From Sphingomonas sp. HMP9 (GTDB lineage: Bacteria; Pseudomonadota; Alphaproteobacteria; Sphingomonadales; Sphingomonadaceae): 64,000 nucleotides of DNA. Both the position numbers and the translations under genes were made by a program. Location: NCBI RefSeq assembly GCF_013374115.1, contig NZ_AP022673.1:2566001-2630000 (forward strand). The letters run 5' to 3'. Position 1 is the first letter of the stretch. The number at the start of each line of letters is the position of its first letter. The notes under the pieces were generated by a model. That model made no database searches. It saw nothing but the letters and a program-made list of their open reading frames with translations, and was not told where the DNA came from. Positions 1 through 8,378 of this stretch are shown here, one piece after another.

Positions 1-237
1 GGAGAAGCCGGCGTACTGGCGGATCGTCCACGGGCGGCCGGCGTACATCGATGCGCGGACGCCGCGCGTGAAGGGAGCGAACCCGGGGAGGCCGGGGTCG
101 GCGGTCACGTCGTCCGCGGTGTAGAGCGGCTTGACGTCGATGCCTTCGGGGGTGGGCCAGGTGAGGTCGGCGCCTTTGACTTCCTTGGCGGCAAGCGCCT
201 GCCAGTCGGCGAGGGTCGGGTTCGGTTTGTCAGTCAT
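1..237 (-). CDS. scpA: Methylmalonyl-CoA mutase, N-terminal part (runs off the window)
   Basis: Only the first 79 codons are present; the gene continues beyond base 1. The visible residues end in [17 protein letters not shown], a stretch highly conserved in the B12-binding, single-chain methylmalonyl-CoA mutases at the start of the TIM barrel. The enzyme converts (R)-methylmalonyl-CoA to succinyl-CoA, the last step of propionyl-CoA assimilation. The call is supported by methylmalonyl-CoA epimerase and a propionyl-CoA carboxylase beta subunit upstream on the same strand. The start is the ATG at 237-235. A REP-type palindrome lies between it and the preceding enoyl-CoA hydratase gene. Confidence 0.88.
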   Translation of the reverse strand, partial: MTDKPNPTLADWQALAAKEVKGADLTWPTPEGIDVKPLYTADDVTADPGLPGFAPFTRGVRASMYAGRPWTIRQYAGFS

Positions 238-248
238 AGTGGAAACAT

Positions 249-354
249 CACCCCGGCGGAGGCCGGGGCCCAGTTGGAAAGGTCGCAGTAGTTGAGCGCA
301 GCACCAGCCAATGGGCCGTTGCCAAATTGGGCCCCGGCCTTCGCCGGGGTGGTG
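249..354. repeat. REP/BIME-like inverted repeat, CCCCGGC family
   Basis: Two GC-rich palindromic arms, CCCCGGCGGAGGCCGGGG and CCCCGGCCTTCGCCGGGG, face each other across about 65 bp. Each has a CAGTTGG or AATTGGG extension on the inner side. The same arms recur at 10187-10293, 29021-29125 and 32715-32815. It is intergenic, between echA and the mutase gene. Confidence 0.85.
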
Positions 355-367
355 GCGTGGACGGGCA

Positions 368-1153
368 TCATTTGCCCGTGAACACCGGCTTGCGCTTCGT
401 CAGGAACGCGAGGCCGCCCTCCATAGAATCCGCCGACCCGCGCGCCGCGCGTTGGTTGACCGCCTCGGCCTCCATCGCGCCCGCATAATCGCTCTCGTAC
501 GCGGCAGTGATCGCACGCCGCATCAGCCCGAGCGCCACCGTCGGCATCGCCGCCAGCCGCTCGGCCAGCGCGAACGCTTCGGCATCGAGCGCGTCGTCCG
601 CGACGACCTTGTGCACCATCCCCCAGTCGAGAGCCTTGGCCGCCGGCACCCGCTCGCCGAGCATCATCATCTCGGTCGCGCGCGCGCGGCCGATCAGGCG
701 GGGCAGCATCCACGACGCGCCACCGTCGGGAACCAGCCCGATGTTCACGAACGCCTGGAGGAAATACGCGGTCTCGCTCGCGACGCAGAAATCGGCGGCG
801 AGCGCGAGGCTGCAGCCGATCCCCGCCGCCGGCCCGCGCACCGCGCTGACCACCGGCACCGACAGACCGGCGATCGCCGCCATCGTCGGATTATAGCTGC
901 CCGTCAGCGCGGCATAGGTCGCCTCGCCCGGATTGTCCGAACCGAGCGCCCCGCCGCCGACGTCCGCGCCCGAGCAGAATGCCCGCCCCGCGCCCGCGAT
1001 CAGCACCGCGCGCGCGCCGTCCAGATCCGCGAGTGCCGCGGCCAGTTCCTCGAACATCGCAGGCGGCGCCGCGTTCAGCCGGTCGGGACGGTTCAGCGTC
1101 AGCACCAGCACGTCGCCGCGCCGCTCGCTCATGATATGCTCGTAGGCGGCCAT
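368..1153 (-). CDS. Enoyl-CoA hydratase/isomerase family protein (crotonase fold)
   Basis: This 261-residue protein has the normal length for a crotonase-fold enzyme. The two oxyanion-hole segments are clear: GRAFCSGAD at residues 57-64 and RGPAAGIG at 106-113, with the [15 protein letters not shown] region at 141-155. The DGG in place of the Glu-Gly pattern of classical hydratases resembles PaaG/PaaB-type isomerases, so the reaction could be isomerisation rather than hydration. The start has a good Shine-Dalgarno (AGGAG, about 7 nt upstream). It lies 10 nt after methylmalonyl-CoA epimerase and probably belongs to the same operon. The substrate cannot be read from sequence. Confidence 0.85.
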   Translation of the reverse strand: MAAYEHIMSERRGDVLVLTLNRPDRLNAAPPAMFEELAAALADLDGARAVLIAGAGRAFCSGADVGGGALGSDNPGEATYAALTGSYNPTMAAIAGLSVPVVSAVRGPAAGIGCSLALAADFCVASETAYFLQAFVNIGLVPDGGASWMLPRLIGRARATEMMMLGERVPAAKALDWGMVHKVVADDALDAEAFALAERLAAMPTVALGLMRRAITAAYESDYAGAMEAEAVNQRAARGSADSMEGGLAFLTKRKPVFTGK

Positions 1154-1163
1154 CAGATCTCTC

Positions 1164-1595
1164 CTAGTGCGCGCCGGTATCGCCCGGCGTCTCCATCAAC
1201 TCGACGAGCATGCCGCCAAAGTCCTTCGGGTGCACGAACACGATCGGCGTGCCATGCGCGCCGATCCGCGGTTCGCCGAGCACGGTCGCCCCCTTCGCCT
1301 TGAGGTCCGCGACCGCCGCAGCGATGTCGGGCACCTCGAAACAGACATGATGCTGCCCCCCCGCCGGGTTCTTCCGCAGGAAGCCCGCGATCGGCGAACT
1401 CTCGTCATACGGCTCGATCAGCTCGATCTGCGTGTTCGGCGCATCGATGAAGCACACCTTCACGCCCTGTGCCGGCAAATCGAACGGCTCGCCGATCGCG
1501 GTCGCGCCGAGCAACAGGCGATACGTCTCGACCGACTTCGCGATCGACGGCGTCGCGATCCCGACATGGTTGAGGCGGCCAAACGTGGCAGTCAT
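1164..1595 (-). CDS. mce: Methylmalonyl-CoA epimerase
   Basis: This 143-residue VOC-fold (glyoxalase-like) protein interconverts (S)- and (R)-methylmalonyl-CoA between propionyl-CoA carboxylase and the mutase. Candidate metal ligands, placed by analogy with known epimerases, are His10 in GRLNHVG, Gln56, His82 or His83 in GGQHHVCFEV, and Glu132 in MLVELME. The start is the ATG at 1595-1593, chosen because the family starts just before RLNHVGIA and because this ATG overlaps the previous stop codon (ATGA), implying translational coupling. pccB and the mutase gene sit on either side on the same strand. Confidence 0.93.
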   Translation of the reverse strand: MTATFGRLNHVGIATPSIAKSVETYRLLLGATAIGEPFDLPAQGVKVCFIDAPNTQIELIEPYDESSPIAGFLRKNPAGGQHHVCFEVPDIAAAVADLKAKGATVLGEPRIGAHGTPIVFVHPKDFGGMLVELMETPGDTGAH

Positions 1596-1813
1596 CCTTC
1601 GATCCTCGGCTGGTCGGGCATGCGGCGCGCCATCGCAGCGCCCTCGATAATGCCTTCGAGCCGGCTGACGCGGTCGCGCAGCGCGCCATGCGCCTCGGCC
1701 AGACGCGCGAGCCGGTCGCTCTGTGCGTGCGCGGCGTCCTTCATCAGGCGCAGATCCTCCTGCATGAGCAGGACGGTGCGCATCGCCTTCAACGCATCGC
1801 CGACGACGCTCAT
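1592..1813 (-). CDS. Small alpha-helical (coiled-coil) protein of unknown function
   Basis: A 73-residue protein, mostly charged helix, with heptad-like leucine, methionine and alanine spacing from residue 10 to 55 and a polar C-terminus. No family was recognised. It overlaps the gene before and the gene after by four bases (ATGA at both junctions), so it is very likely translated as part of the operon. Position between a small ribbon-helix-helix-like protein and methylmalonyl-CoA epimerase is the only functional hint. Confidence 0.6.
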   Translation of the reverse strand: MSVVGDALKAMRTVLLMQEDLRLMKDAAHAQSDRLARLAEAHGALRDRVSRLEGIIEGAAMARRMPDQPRIEG

Positions 1814-2097
1814 GCGCGGGGTCGCTCGCCGGCGAGCACCGCGTCGACGGCATCGTTGGCGCGCTGCATCGAGGCGATCGTGTCGCGGATATCGGCGCGC
1901 ATCGCGGGAACGGCAGTCTCGACTTCGCGGACGAGCAAGGCCAGCGCAGCCTCCTCGTCCGCTTCGCCTTCGACGAGATACCGGGTCGAGGCGGCGCGGA
2001 GCACGTGGCCGACGGATTTGCCGTTGCTGGCGGCAAAGGCATCGAGCGCAGCCTTGTGATCGGGCGAGGTCAGAAACGTCACGCGTTCGGTCTGCAT
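1810..2097 (-). CDS. Small protein, possible ribbon-helix-helix regulator
   Basis: A 95-residue protein beginning MQTERVTFLTSPDHKAALDA. That opening, a short beta-strand followed by two helices, resembles ribbon-helix-helix DNA-binding proteins or antitoxins. The rest is acidic and helical. The start at 2097 is chosen over the upstream ATG because AAGGAG lies 7 nt before it. It overlaps the next gene by four bases. There is no recognisable toxin partner, since the overlapping 73-residue protein is helical and not toxin-like. The RHH call is only a resemblance. Confidence 0.55.
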   Translation of the reverse strand: MQTERVTFLTSPDHKAALDAFAASNGKSVGHVLRAASTRYLVEGEADEEAALALLVREVETAVPAMRADIRDTIASMQRANDAVDAVLAGERPRA

Positions 2098-2151
2098 GTC
2101 ACGACTCCTTATCATGACATGATAATGTGCGGGCAAGCTGGATACAATGCG

Positions 2152-2667
2152 TCATTCCGCAGGCTCGGCGGCGGGCTTGACCGGAACCGGCGGGACGACC
2201 CCGAGCGTGTAGCCGCAGACGCCGAGCACCTGCCGCACCATCGCATCGCTGGTCGGCGCGACGAAGTTCGCCTGCACCGCAAAGTTCGCGCCGTTGGTCG
2301 TCTCGACGCGGACCGTCTTTGACTTGACCAGGAAACTCGTCAGCCTGGTGATCGCCTCGGGATCGGTAATGTAGGTGCCCGTTCCCGGAAATTGCCAGGT
2401 GTAGGTGAACGCAGGGCCGCCATCGAAGCGCACCGCGACGGGTTTGTCCGCGCCGGAGCCGAGCGGTTGCGGCTGGATGAACTGGATCGACACGATCGGC
2501 TCGGACGCCACGTCGCACTTCACGACGAACCGCGAAAGCCCGTCATTGCCGACGACCGACGCGGAGATGCTGCGCACGCCTGCCGGGTTGGTACGGTCGG
2601 CGAGTTTCCACGCGGGCGCGGGCGCGGCCGCGAGCGCCGCCTGAAGCAAGAGCAGACCGAGCATCAT
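2152..2667 (-). CDS. Secreted hypothetical protein
   Basis: The 171-residue product starts with a short hydrophobic signal peptide ([20 protein letters not shown]), so it is probably exported to the periplasm. The mature part is beta-rich, with two cysteines (VVKCD and GVCGY) that could form a disulfide, and a Pro/Ala-rich tail. No family was recognised. Its start overlaps the stop of the upstream membrane-protein gene (ATGA), placing it in the pccB-to-mutase operon. Confidence 0.65.
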   Translation of the reverse strand: MMLGLLLLQAALAAAPAPAWKLADRTNPAGVRSISASVVGNDGLSRFVVKCDVASEPIVSIQFIQPQPLGSGADKPVAVRFDGGPAFTYTWQFPGTGTYITDPEAITRLTSFLVKSKTVRVETTNGANFAVQANFVAPTSDAMVRQVLGVCGYTLGVVPPVPVKPAAEPAE

Positions 2668-3278
2668 GCGACCACCATCGGCGTGCTGGCGAGCACGACG
2701 CGAAGCCCCGCATCGTCAGTCCGCTGAACGGGCGTTGCCTGCTTCATCCCGACTTCGATTTCGACGATCACGGTCGCATTGGCGAATGCTTCCACGGCAA
2801 GAGCCTTGGACGGCTTGTTCTGCATTCTGGTTTCCAGCGTATGGACGCCCGGGCTTACCGTCAGCGCGGCAAAGCGTGGGCTCTTGAGCTGCGTCCGCGC
2901 CGCGCCGTCGAGATACACATCGACCCCGGCGAGCTTGCCGACGAAGCCCCGACGGAAGACGATCACTCTGGCCGAACCGTCGTCTACCGGGGCCAACGCC
3001 GCTTGCCGGGCATCACCGCTCGCAAGCGCAACGCGCTTGTTGCCTGCAAGCCCGATATAGATCGCTCCTGCCACGACGCCGAGCGAAAGACCGATGATCG
3101 GCGACGGCAGCGGCTGACCGCTTCGACCTGCCGCCGCCGACGCGATGAACGCCAGCACGAACGACGTGAGCATCGCGACACCGAAGACGATGGCGACGAA
3201 TATGAGCTGTTTGGACAGTGGCAGTGTCTTCAAGATCGCCTCCCGAGCGACTGGATCGTCACAGCGGGATGTTATCAT
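2664..3278 (-). CDS. Membrane protein of unknown function
   Basis: A 204-residue protein with a cytoplasmic N-terminus, two transmembrane helices (roughly residues 24-48 and 61-80) and a beta-rich C-terminal half. The [12 protein letters not shown] segment resembles DUF2846/PEGA-like envelope domains. The start codon lies inside the last codons of pccB, whose GGAAGAA serves as Shine-Dalgarno. It forms a coupled pair with the secreted protein downstream. Function unknown. Confidence 0.6.
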   Translation of the reverse strand: MITSRCDDPVAREAILKTLPLSKQLIFVAIVFGVAMLTSFVLAFIASAAAGRSGQPLPSPIIGLSLGVVAGAIYIGLAGNKRVALASGDARQAALAPVDDGSARVIVFRRGFVGKLAGVDVYLDGAARTQLKSPRFAALTVSPGVHTLETRMQNKPSKALAVEAFANATVIVEIEVGMKQATPVQRTDDAGLRVVLASTPMVVA

Positions 3279-4785
3279 GCTTCTTCCACGGATTCTCGAG
3301 CGACTTGCCGCGGAGTTTCCGTAGGCCCAGCGCGATACGGCGGCGGGTCGAGTGCGGCTGGATCACTTCGTCGATAAAGCCCTTCGACGCGGCGACGAAC
3401 GGGTTCGCGAACCGCGCCTCATACTCCGCCGTTCGCTCCGCGATCTCTTCGGGCGTCTTGCCGCGGAAGATGATCTCGACCGCGCCCTTGGCACCCATCA
3501 CCGCGATCTCGGCGGTCGGCCACGCATAGTTCAGGTCGCCGCGCAGGTGCTTCGACGCCATCACGTCATACGCGCCGCCATACGCCTTGCGCGTGATGAC
3601 GGTGATCTTCGGCACGGTCGCCTCGGCATAGGCGAACAACAGCTTGGCGCCGTGCTTGATGATGCCGTTATGCTCCTGCGCGGTGCCGGGCAGGAAGCCG
3701 GGGACGTCGACGAAGGTCACGATCGGGATCTCGAACGCGTCGCAGAAGCGCACGAACCGCGCCGCCTTCTTCGACGAATTGATGTCGAGCACGCCCGCGA
3801 GCACCATCGGCTGGTTGGCGACGAAGCCGACCGTGCGGCCTTCGATCCGGCCGAAGCCGGTGATGATGTTGCCCGCATGCGCCGGCTGCGTCTCGAAGAA
3901 ATCGCCCTCGTCGACCGTCTTCCGGATCAGCTCGTGCATGTCGTAGGGCTGGTTCGCCGACGCCGGGATCAGCGTGTCGAGGCTCTCCTCGATCCGGTCC
4001 CATTCGTCCGCGGTCGGGCGTTCGGGAACGCCGGCCCGGTTCGATTCGGGCAGGAAATCGAAGAAATCGCGCGCAGCGAGCAGCGCCTCGATATCGTTCT
4101 CGAACGCGTTGTCGGCGACCGATGTCTTGGTCGTGTGCGTCACCGCACCGCCCAGCGCCTCCTGCGTCACGACCTCGTTCGTCACCGTCTTCACCACGTC
4201 GGGGCCGGTGACGAACATGTAGCTCGAATCCTTCACCATGAAGATGAAGTCGGTCATCGCCGGGCTGTAGACCGCACCGCCGGCGCAGGGGCCCATGATG
4301 AGCGAAAGCTGCGGCACGACACCGCTGGCGAGCGCGTTGCGCTGGAACACTTCCGCATAGCCACCGAGCGAGGCGACGCCCTCCTGGATCCGCGCACCAC
4401 CGCTGTCGTTGAGGCCGATGATCGGCGCGCCGACCTTCATCGCGCTGTCCATCACCTTGCAGATCTTCTGCGCATGGCGTTCGCTGAGCGACCCGCCGAA
4501 TACCGTAAAATCCTGGCTGAAGACGAAGACGAGGCGGCCGTTGATCGTGCCGGAGCCCGTGACGACGCCGTCGCCGGGGATCACCTGATCCTGCATGCCG
4601 AAATCGACGCAGTTGTGCTCGACATACATGTCGAGCTCCTCGAATGACCCCTCGTCCAGCAGCACGTCAAGGCGCTCCCTCGCGGTGAGCTTGCCCTTGG
4701 CGTGCTGCGCTGCGATCCGCTTGATACCCCCGCCCACTCTTGCGGCTTCGCGGCGTCGTTCAAGCTCTTCGATCGTCGATGACAT
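3259..4785 (-). CDS. pccB: Propionyl-CoA carboxylase beta (carboxyltransferase) subunit
   Basis: The 508-residue product matches the usual length of acyl-CoA carboxylase beta chains. It transfers CO2 from carboxybiotin to propionyl-CoA, giving (S)-methylmalonyl-CoA. Characteristic carboxyltransferase segments are [12 protein letters not shown] and [16 protein letters not shown] in the N-terminal half and [17 protein letters not shown] in the C-terminal half. The start at 4785 ([20 protein letters not shown]) has GGAGAGA 3-9 nt upstream and fits family starts. The biotin-carrying alpha subunit is not in the window. The divergent regulator and the TTTGCAAA-type sites upstream point to control by propionyl-CoA level. 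Confidence 0.95.
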   Translation of the reverse strand: MSSTIEELERRREAARVGGGIKRIAAQHAKGKLTARERLDVLLDEGSFEELDMYVEHNCVDFGMQDQVIPGDGVVTGSGTINGRLVFVFSQDFTVFGGSLSERHAQKICKVMDSAMKVGAPIIGLNDSGGARIQEGVASLGGYAEVFQRNALASGVVPQLSLIMGPCAGGAVYSPAMTDFIFMVKDSSYMFVTGPDVVKTVTNEVVTQEALGGAVTHTTKTSVADNAFENDIEALLAARDFFDFLPESNRAGVPERPTADEWDRIEESLDTLIPASANQPYDMHELIRKTVDEGDFFETQPAHAGNIITGFGRIEGRTVGFVANQPMVLAGVLDINSSKKAARFVRFCDAFEIPIVTFVDVPGFLPGTAQEHNGIIKHGAKLLFAYAEATVPKITVITRKAYGGAYDVMASKHLRGDLNYAWPTAEIAVMGAKGAVEIIFRGKTPEEIAERTAEYEARFANPFVAASKGFIDEVIQPHSTRRRIALGLRKLRGKSLENPWKKHDNIPL

Positions 4786-4830
4786 CGTCTCTCCGTCCTG
4801 CTGGTTGCCTTCACAGAGCGGCACGCTTCG

Positions 4831-4873
4831 CGCAAATGCAATGTTGCAAACTTGTACAGCCGGTGTTTGCAAA
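4831..4873. promoter_or_regulatory. Putative ScfR/PccR operator (TTTGCAAA-type sites)
   Basis: A perfect TTTGCAAA lies at 4866-4873, 13 bp before the regulator's start. A near match, GTTGCAAA, is at 4843-4850, beside an AAATGCAA at 4834-4841. The Rhodobacter sphaeroides regulator PccR is known to bind paired TTTGCAAA boxes before its target. Here the centres of the two best boxes are 23 bp apart, not the tight spacing recalled for R. sphaeroides. The location between divergent pccB and the regulator gene supports a shared operator. Confidence 0.65.
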
Positions 4874-4886
4874 CTAGGCGGCAGGC

Positions 4887-6281
4887 ATGACCCTTCCCGC
4901 TCGTCGCCTCTTCGTCGGCCACCGCCTGCGCGATCTGCGCCGTGTCCTCGGGATCAGCCAGGCGGCGATGGCCGCGCGGATCGGCCTGTCGGTGAGCTAT
5001 CTGTCACAGATCGAGAATGGCGATCGGCCGGTGACCGAGGGCGTGCTGATCACGCTCGCACGCGAGTTTCCGGCGGATTGGGGCAGCATCGATGCGGCGG
5101 ACGATACCGCGTTGCTGATGGCGACGCTGGAGGCGGTGTCGGACACCAGCGTCGAGGCGCCCGGGCTCGACGAGACGGCGGTACGGCGTGCGGTGAAGCA
5201 CCAGCCGTTGCTGGCACAGCGCCTCGTCGCAATGCACGACGCGTATCGCCGCGCGCAGGAGCAGTTGCGCGCACTCGACGACCGGCTGGTGGCGGGATCG
5301 GGCGCACCCGGGGTGCTGCCGTGGGAGGACGTGCGCGACTGGTTTCACGCGGCGGGCAATTATGTCGATACGCTCGACCGGCGGGCGGAGGAGGTTGGCA
5401 AGACGCTGGGGGCTGACCGGATCGCGGCGTTGGAGGCCCGGCTGGCGGCGCGCGGTGTGTCGGTGACGATCTCCGGCGCGCTGGCCGCCCCGCTGCGCGA
5501 TTATGACGGCGCGACCCTGCGGCTCGACGGATCGCAGCCGGGGGAGACGACGCTGTTCTCGCTCGCGCACCAGGTGGCGCGGCACGAGTTCGGCGATGTC
5601 ATCGGCGGGATCGTCGCGGCCTCGGACATGGCGTCGGAGACGGCGCGCGCGCTGCTGACCGCCGGCCTCACCAACTATGCGGCCGGGGCGATCGTCATGC
5701 CCTATACCCGTTTCCGCACGCAGGCGCGCAGCATGCGTCACGATATCGATCGGCTGCGGCGAATCTTCGGGACGAGTTTCGAGCAGACCTGCCACCGGCT
5801 GTCGACGTTGCAGCGACCGGGCGCGCTCGGCATCCCGTTCTTCTTCTGCCGCGTCGACATGGCGGGGAATATCACCAAGCGGCACTCGGCCACCCGCCTG
5901 CAGTTCGCGCGGTTTGGCGGCGCGTGTCCGCTGTGGATCGTCCACGAGGCGGTGGCGATCCCCGACCGGATCCTGACCCAGCTGATCGAGACGACCGACG
6001 GCATCCGCTACGTCTCGATGGCGAAGGGGCTGGTGAAACCGTCCGAGACCTACACGCGACCGGCGCGGCGCTATGCCGTGGCGCTGGGGTGCGAGGAGGC
6101 GAACGCCTCGGAGTTCATCTATGCGGATGCGCTGGGGACGGGCGGGATCGCGACGCCGATCGGGTCGTCGTGCCGCATCTGCCTGCGCACCGACTGCGAC
6201 CAGCGCGCGTTTCCGCCGGCCGCGAGCGAGATACGCGTCGATCCGGACCGGCGTGGCGCGGTGCCGTACGACGTAGTCTAG
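4887..6281 (+). CDS. pccR: Short-chain fatty acyl-CoA regulator (PccR/ScfR family)
   Basis: The 464-residue protein has an XRE-type HTH (residues 8-65, with [23 protein letters not shown] recognisable) and a long central region resembling the IrrE/ImmA-type peptidase-like domain. The C-terminal cysteine cluster [17 protein letters not shown] (about residues 426-443) is the DUF2083 hallmark. ScfR proteins sense short-chain acyl-CoAs and control their assimilation: PccR for propionyl-CoA, and RamB/PrpR in actinobacteria. It is divergent from pccB, with TTTGCAAA boxes between them, so the propionyl-CoA branch is its expected target. Expected effect is activation of pccB when propionyl-CoA accumulates. 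Confidence 0.9.
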   Translation: MTLPARRLFVGHRLRDLRRVLGISQAAMAARIGLSVSYLSQIENGDRPVTEGVLITLAREFPADWGSIDAADDTALLMATLEAVSDTSVEAPGLDETAVRRAVKHQPLLAQRLVAMHDAYRRAQEQLRALDDRLVAGSGAPGVLPWEDVRDWFHAAGNYVDTLDRRAEEVGKTLGADRIAALEARLAARGVSVTISGALAAPLRDYDGATLRLDGSQPGETTLFSLAHQVARHEFGDVIGGIVAASDMASETARALLTAGLTNYAAGAIVMPYTRFRTQARSMRHDIDRLRRIFGTSFEQTCHRLSTLQRPGALGIPFFFCRVDMAGNITKRHSATRLQFARFGGACPLWIVHEAVAIPDRILTQLIETTDGIRYVSMAKGLVKPSETYTRPARRYAVALGCEEANASEFIYADALGTGGIATPIGSSCRICLRTDCDQRAFPPAASEIRVDPDRRGAVPYDVV

Positions 6282-6300
6282 ACCATATTCCCTCGATCGG

Positions 6301-6334
6301 CATAAAAATGGCCCGGTGTGTTTCCACACCGGGC
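6301..6334 (-). terminator. Intrinsic terminator for amtB
   Basis: A perfect 10-bp stem (GCCCGGTGTG at 6311-6320 with its complement at 6325-6334) has a 4-nt loop. Read on the minus strand it is followed by CATTTTTATG. It lies 70 nt downstream of the amtB stop. It could also stop transcripts from the convergent regulator gene, although the plus side lacks a T tract. Confidence 0.8.
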
Positions 6335-6403
6335 TAAGGTTGTCCGCAGGAGGAACGTCGTGGGTGCGGGCTCGCTTGGCCCGCTACCGATTAGTATTGG
6401 CGA

Positions 6404-7771
6404 TCAATTATAAGCGCGCTCGCCGTGCTCACCAATGTCGAGACCCTCGTGCTCGACTTCCGGCGAGACCCGCAGGCCAGTGACGGCCTTGGCAACGTAG
6501 ATCGCGATCGTGGTGCCGATCGTGGCCCATATGATCGTCACGATCACGGCCTGGAACTGTACGAAGAGCTTGGCGCCCATCGCATAGTCCGCAGCCCCAG
6601 GGCCGCCCAGCGACGGGGCGTAGACCACCGCGGTCCCGATCGCGCCGATCATGCCGCCGATGCCGTGGATCCCGAAGGCGTCGAGCGAGTCGTCATAGCC
6701 GAGCATGGGCTTGAGCTTCGACACCACCATGAAGCAGACGATCGAGGCGATCGCGCCGAGGATGATCGAGCCGAACGGGCCCGAATTGCCCGCAGCAGGC
6801 GTGACGGCGACGAGGCCGGCGACGATGCCCGAGCAGAAGCCGAGCGCCGATCCCTTGTGGCCCGAGAGCTTCTCGGCAAGCATCCAGAACAGGCCAGCCG
6901 ACGCGGTGGCGACAAAGGTGTTCAGCATTGCGAGAGCTGCCGAGCCATTCGCCTCGAGCGCAGAGCCGGCGTTGAAGCCGAACCAGCCGACCCAGAGCAG
7001 CCCAGTACCGATGCCGGTCATGACCAGCGAATGCGGCGCCATCGGCTCCTTCGGATAGCCAATTCGCTTGCCGAGGATCAGCGCTGCGACCAGCGCCGAC
7101 ACGCCGGCGTTGATGTGGACCACGGTGCCGCCGGCGAAATCGAGCGCGCCCGCCTTGAAGAAATATCCCGACGATGCCCACACCATGTGCGCGATCGGGA
7201 AGTAGACGATGGTGAGCCAGACCAGGCCGAACACCATGACCGCCGAGAACTTCATGCGCTCGACGACCGAGCCCAGGACCAACGCGATGGTGATCGCGGC
7301 GAAGGTCATCTGGAAACAGATGAAGACGTATTCGGGGATTTCGACGCCGGCCGTGAAGGTCGCCGCCTGCGAGGCAGGCGTGACGCCCTTCAGGAACGCC
7401 TTGTCGAAGCTGCCGATGAAGTTGCTGAGCAGCGGGTTGCTAACGTCCGGACCGAACGCCAGCGTATAGCCCCACATCACCCAGATCAGCATCGCGAGCG
7501 CCGCGACGGCGCCAATCTGCGTCATCGTCGACAGCATGTTCTTCGAGCGGGTGAGACCGCCGTAGAACAGCGCTAGGCCGGGCAGGATCATCATCAGGAC
7601 GAGGACCGTCGAGGTCATCATCCAGGCGGTGTCGCCCTTGTTCACGGTGGCAACCACGGGTGCGACGACGGGCGCCGCGACCTCTTGCGCCCAGGCGGGC
7701 ACGGCGGCGATCATCGCCGCTCCGAACCCTAGAACCGCCGAGGCGGTTGTCTTCATATCATGCTTCATCAT
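6404..7771 (-). CDS. amtB: Ammonium transporter AmtB
   Basis: A 455-residue Amt/MEP/Rh channel with a cleavable N-terminal signal peptide (ending AVPAWAQE) and about eleven transmembrane helices. Visible family segments are FAGGTVVHINAGVSAL and DAFGIHGIGGMIGA, which carry the twin pore histidines. It conducts ammonium across the inner membrane and is gated by the PII protein encoded just upstream. The glnK stop is 8 nt away, so the two form one operon under the sigma-54 promoter at 8154-8168. A short GGGG-rich Shine-Dalgarno precedes MMKHD; the second Met is an alternative start. Confidence 0.96.
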   Translation of the reverse strand: MMKHDMKTTASAVLGFGAAMIAAVPAWAQEVAAPVVAPVVATVNKGDTAWMMTSTVLVLMMILPGLALFYGGLTRSKNMLSTMTQIGAVAALAMLIWVMWGYTLAFGPDVSNPLLSNFIGSFDKAFLKGVTPASQAATFTAGVEIPEYVFICFQMTFAAITIALVLGSVVERMKFSAVMVFGLVWLTIVYFPIAHMVWASSGYFFKAGALDFAGGTVVHINAGVSALVAALILGKRIGYPKEPMAPHSLVMTGIGTGLLWVGWFGFNAGSALEANGSAALAMLNTFVATASAGLFWMLAEKLSGHKGSALGFCSGIVAGLVAVTPAAGNSGPFGSIILGAIASIVCFMVVSKLKPMLGYDDSLDAFGIHGIGGMIGAIGTAVVYAPSLGGPGAADYAMGAKLFVQFQAVIVTIIWATIGTTIAIYVAKAVTGLRVSPEVEHEGLDIGEHGERAYN

Positions 7772-7779
7772 GTCCCCCC

Positions 7780-8118
7780 TCAGAGCGCTGAATCGTCGGT
7801 TTCGCCGGTGCGGATCCGCACCGCCTGGCCGACGTCGAGCACGAAGATCTTGCCGTCGCCGATCGCGCCGGTGTTCGCCGAGGCCTGGATCGCCTCGACC
7901 ACGCGGTCGGACAGGCTGGCCGCGCAGACCACCTCGATCTTGATCTTGGGCACCATGTTGGTGCTGTACTCGGCCCCCCGATAGATCTCGGTCTGGCCCT
8001 TTTGACGGCCGAAACCCTTGACCTCGGTGACCGTCATACCCGCCACGCCGATCGTGGTGAGCGCTTCGCGCACCTCGTCCAGCTTGAACGGCTTGATGAT
8101 GGCAATGACCAGTTTCAT
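7780..8118 (-). CDS. glnK: PII nitrogen regulatory protein GlnK
   Basis: A 112-residue PII protein. The N-terminus MKLVIAIIKPFKLDEVREAL, the T-loop with the uridylylation site Tyr51 in YRGAEYSTNMVPK, and the nucleotide-binding TGAIGDGKIFVLDV segment are all present. GlnK binds and blocks AmtB when nitrogen is plentiful and reports 2-oxoglutarate and ATP/ADP. Start 8118 was chosen over an upstream in-frame ATG because of conserved PII length and an AAGGGG Shine-Dalgarno. It could equally be named glnB-like; linkage to amtB favours glnK. Confidence 0.96.
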   Translation of the reverse strand: MKLVIAIIKPFKLDEVREALTTIGVAGMTVTEVKGFGRQKGQTEIYRGAEYSTNMVPKIKIEVVCAASLSDRVVEAIQASANTGAIGDGKIFVLDVGQAVRIRTGETDDSAL

Positions 8119-8153
8119 CGCGCCCCTTCCCCAGTTGCTCGGAGAAGCGCCTC

Positions 8154-8168
8154 GCAATGTGCGTGCCA
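8154..8168 (-). promoter_or_regulatory. Sigma-54 promoter of glnK-amtB
   Basis: On the minus strand the sequence reads TGGCAC (8168-8163), five bases, TTGC (8157-8154). This is an exact match to the -24/-12 consensus of RpoN. The -12 box is 36 nt upstream of the glnK ATG, leaving a leader of about 25 nt. NtrC-dependent nitrogen control is expected. A possible NtrC half-site (TTGCAC) lies about 70 bp further up, near 8234-8239. Confidence 0.85.
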
Positions 8169-8284
8169 ATTGCGCGAAGGAGGGGCGGAGCATGCCGGGC
8201 GGGCGGGCAGTGGCGCGTATGGGGCTAAAACTTGTGCAATGCGGCCGAGGTGCCTGCTTTTTGGGCAGGGCCTCGGCCTTCGGT

Positions 8285-8362
8285 GTTCTCCCGCGAAGGC
8301 GGGAGCCCAGGGGTGCAACGGGTATCGCTTATGATCCTGGGCCCCCGCTTTCGCGGGGGAAC
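8285..8362. repeat. REP-like inverted repeat, GTTCYCCCGCG family
   Basis: Arms CTCCCGCGAAGGCGGGAG and CCCCCGCTTTCGCGGGGG face each other, each with a CCAGG/CCTGG extension, separated by about 25 bp. Related copies are at 12774-12851 and 31391-31464. It lies between purH and glnK. Confidence 0.85.
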
Positions 8363-8378
8363 AGCCAGGCGTGCGCTC

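Noticed and set aside
1596..2042. A longer epimerase reading starting at 2042
   Set aside because: The added residues are Arg/Ala/Pro-rich and overlap two coupled small genes; the ATG at 1595 fits the family and the ATGA junction.
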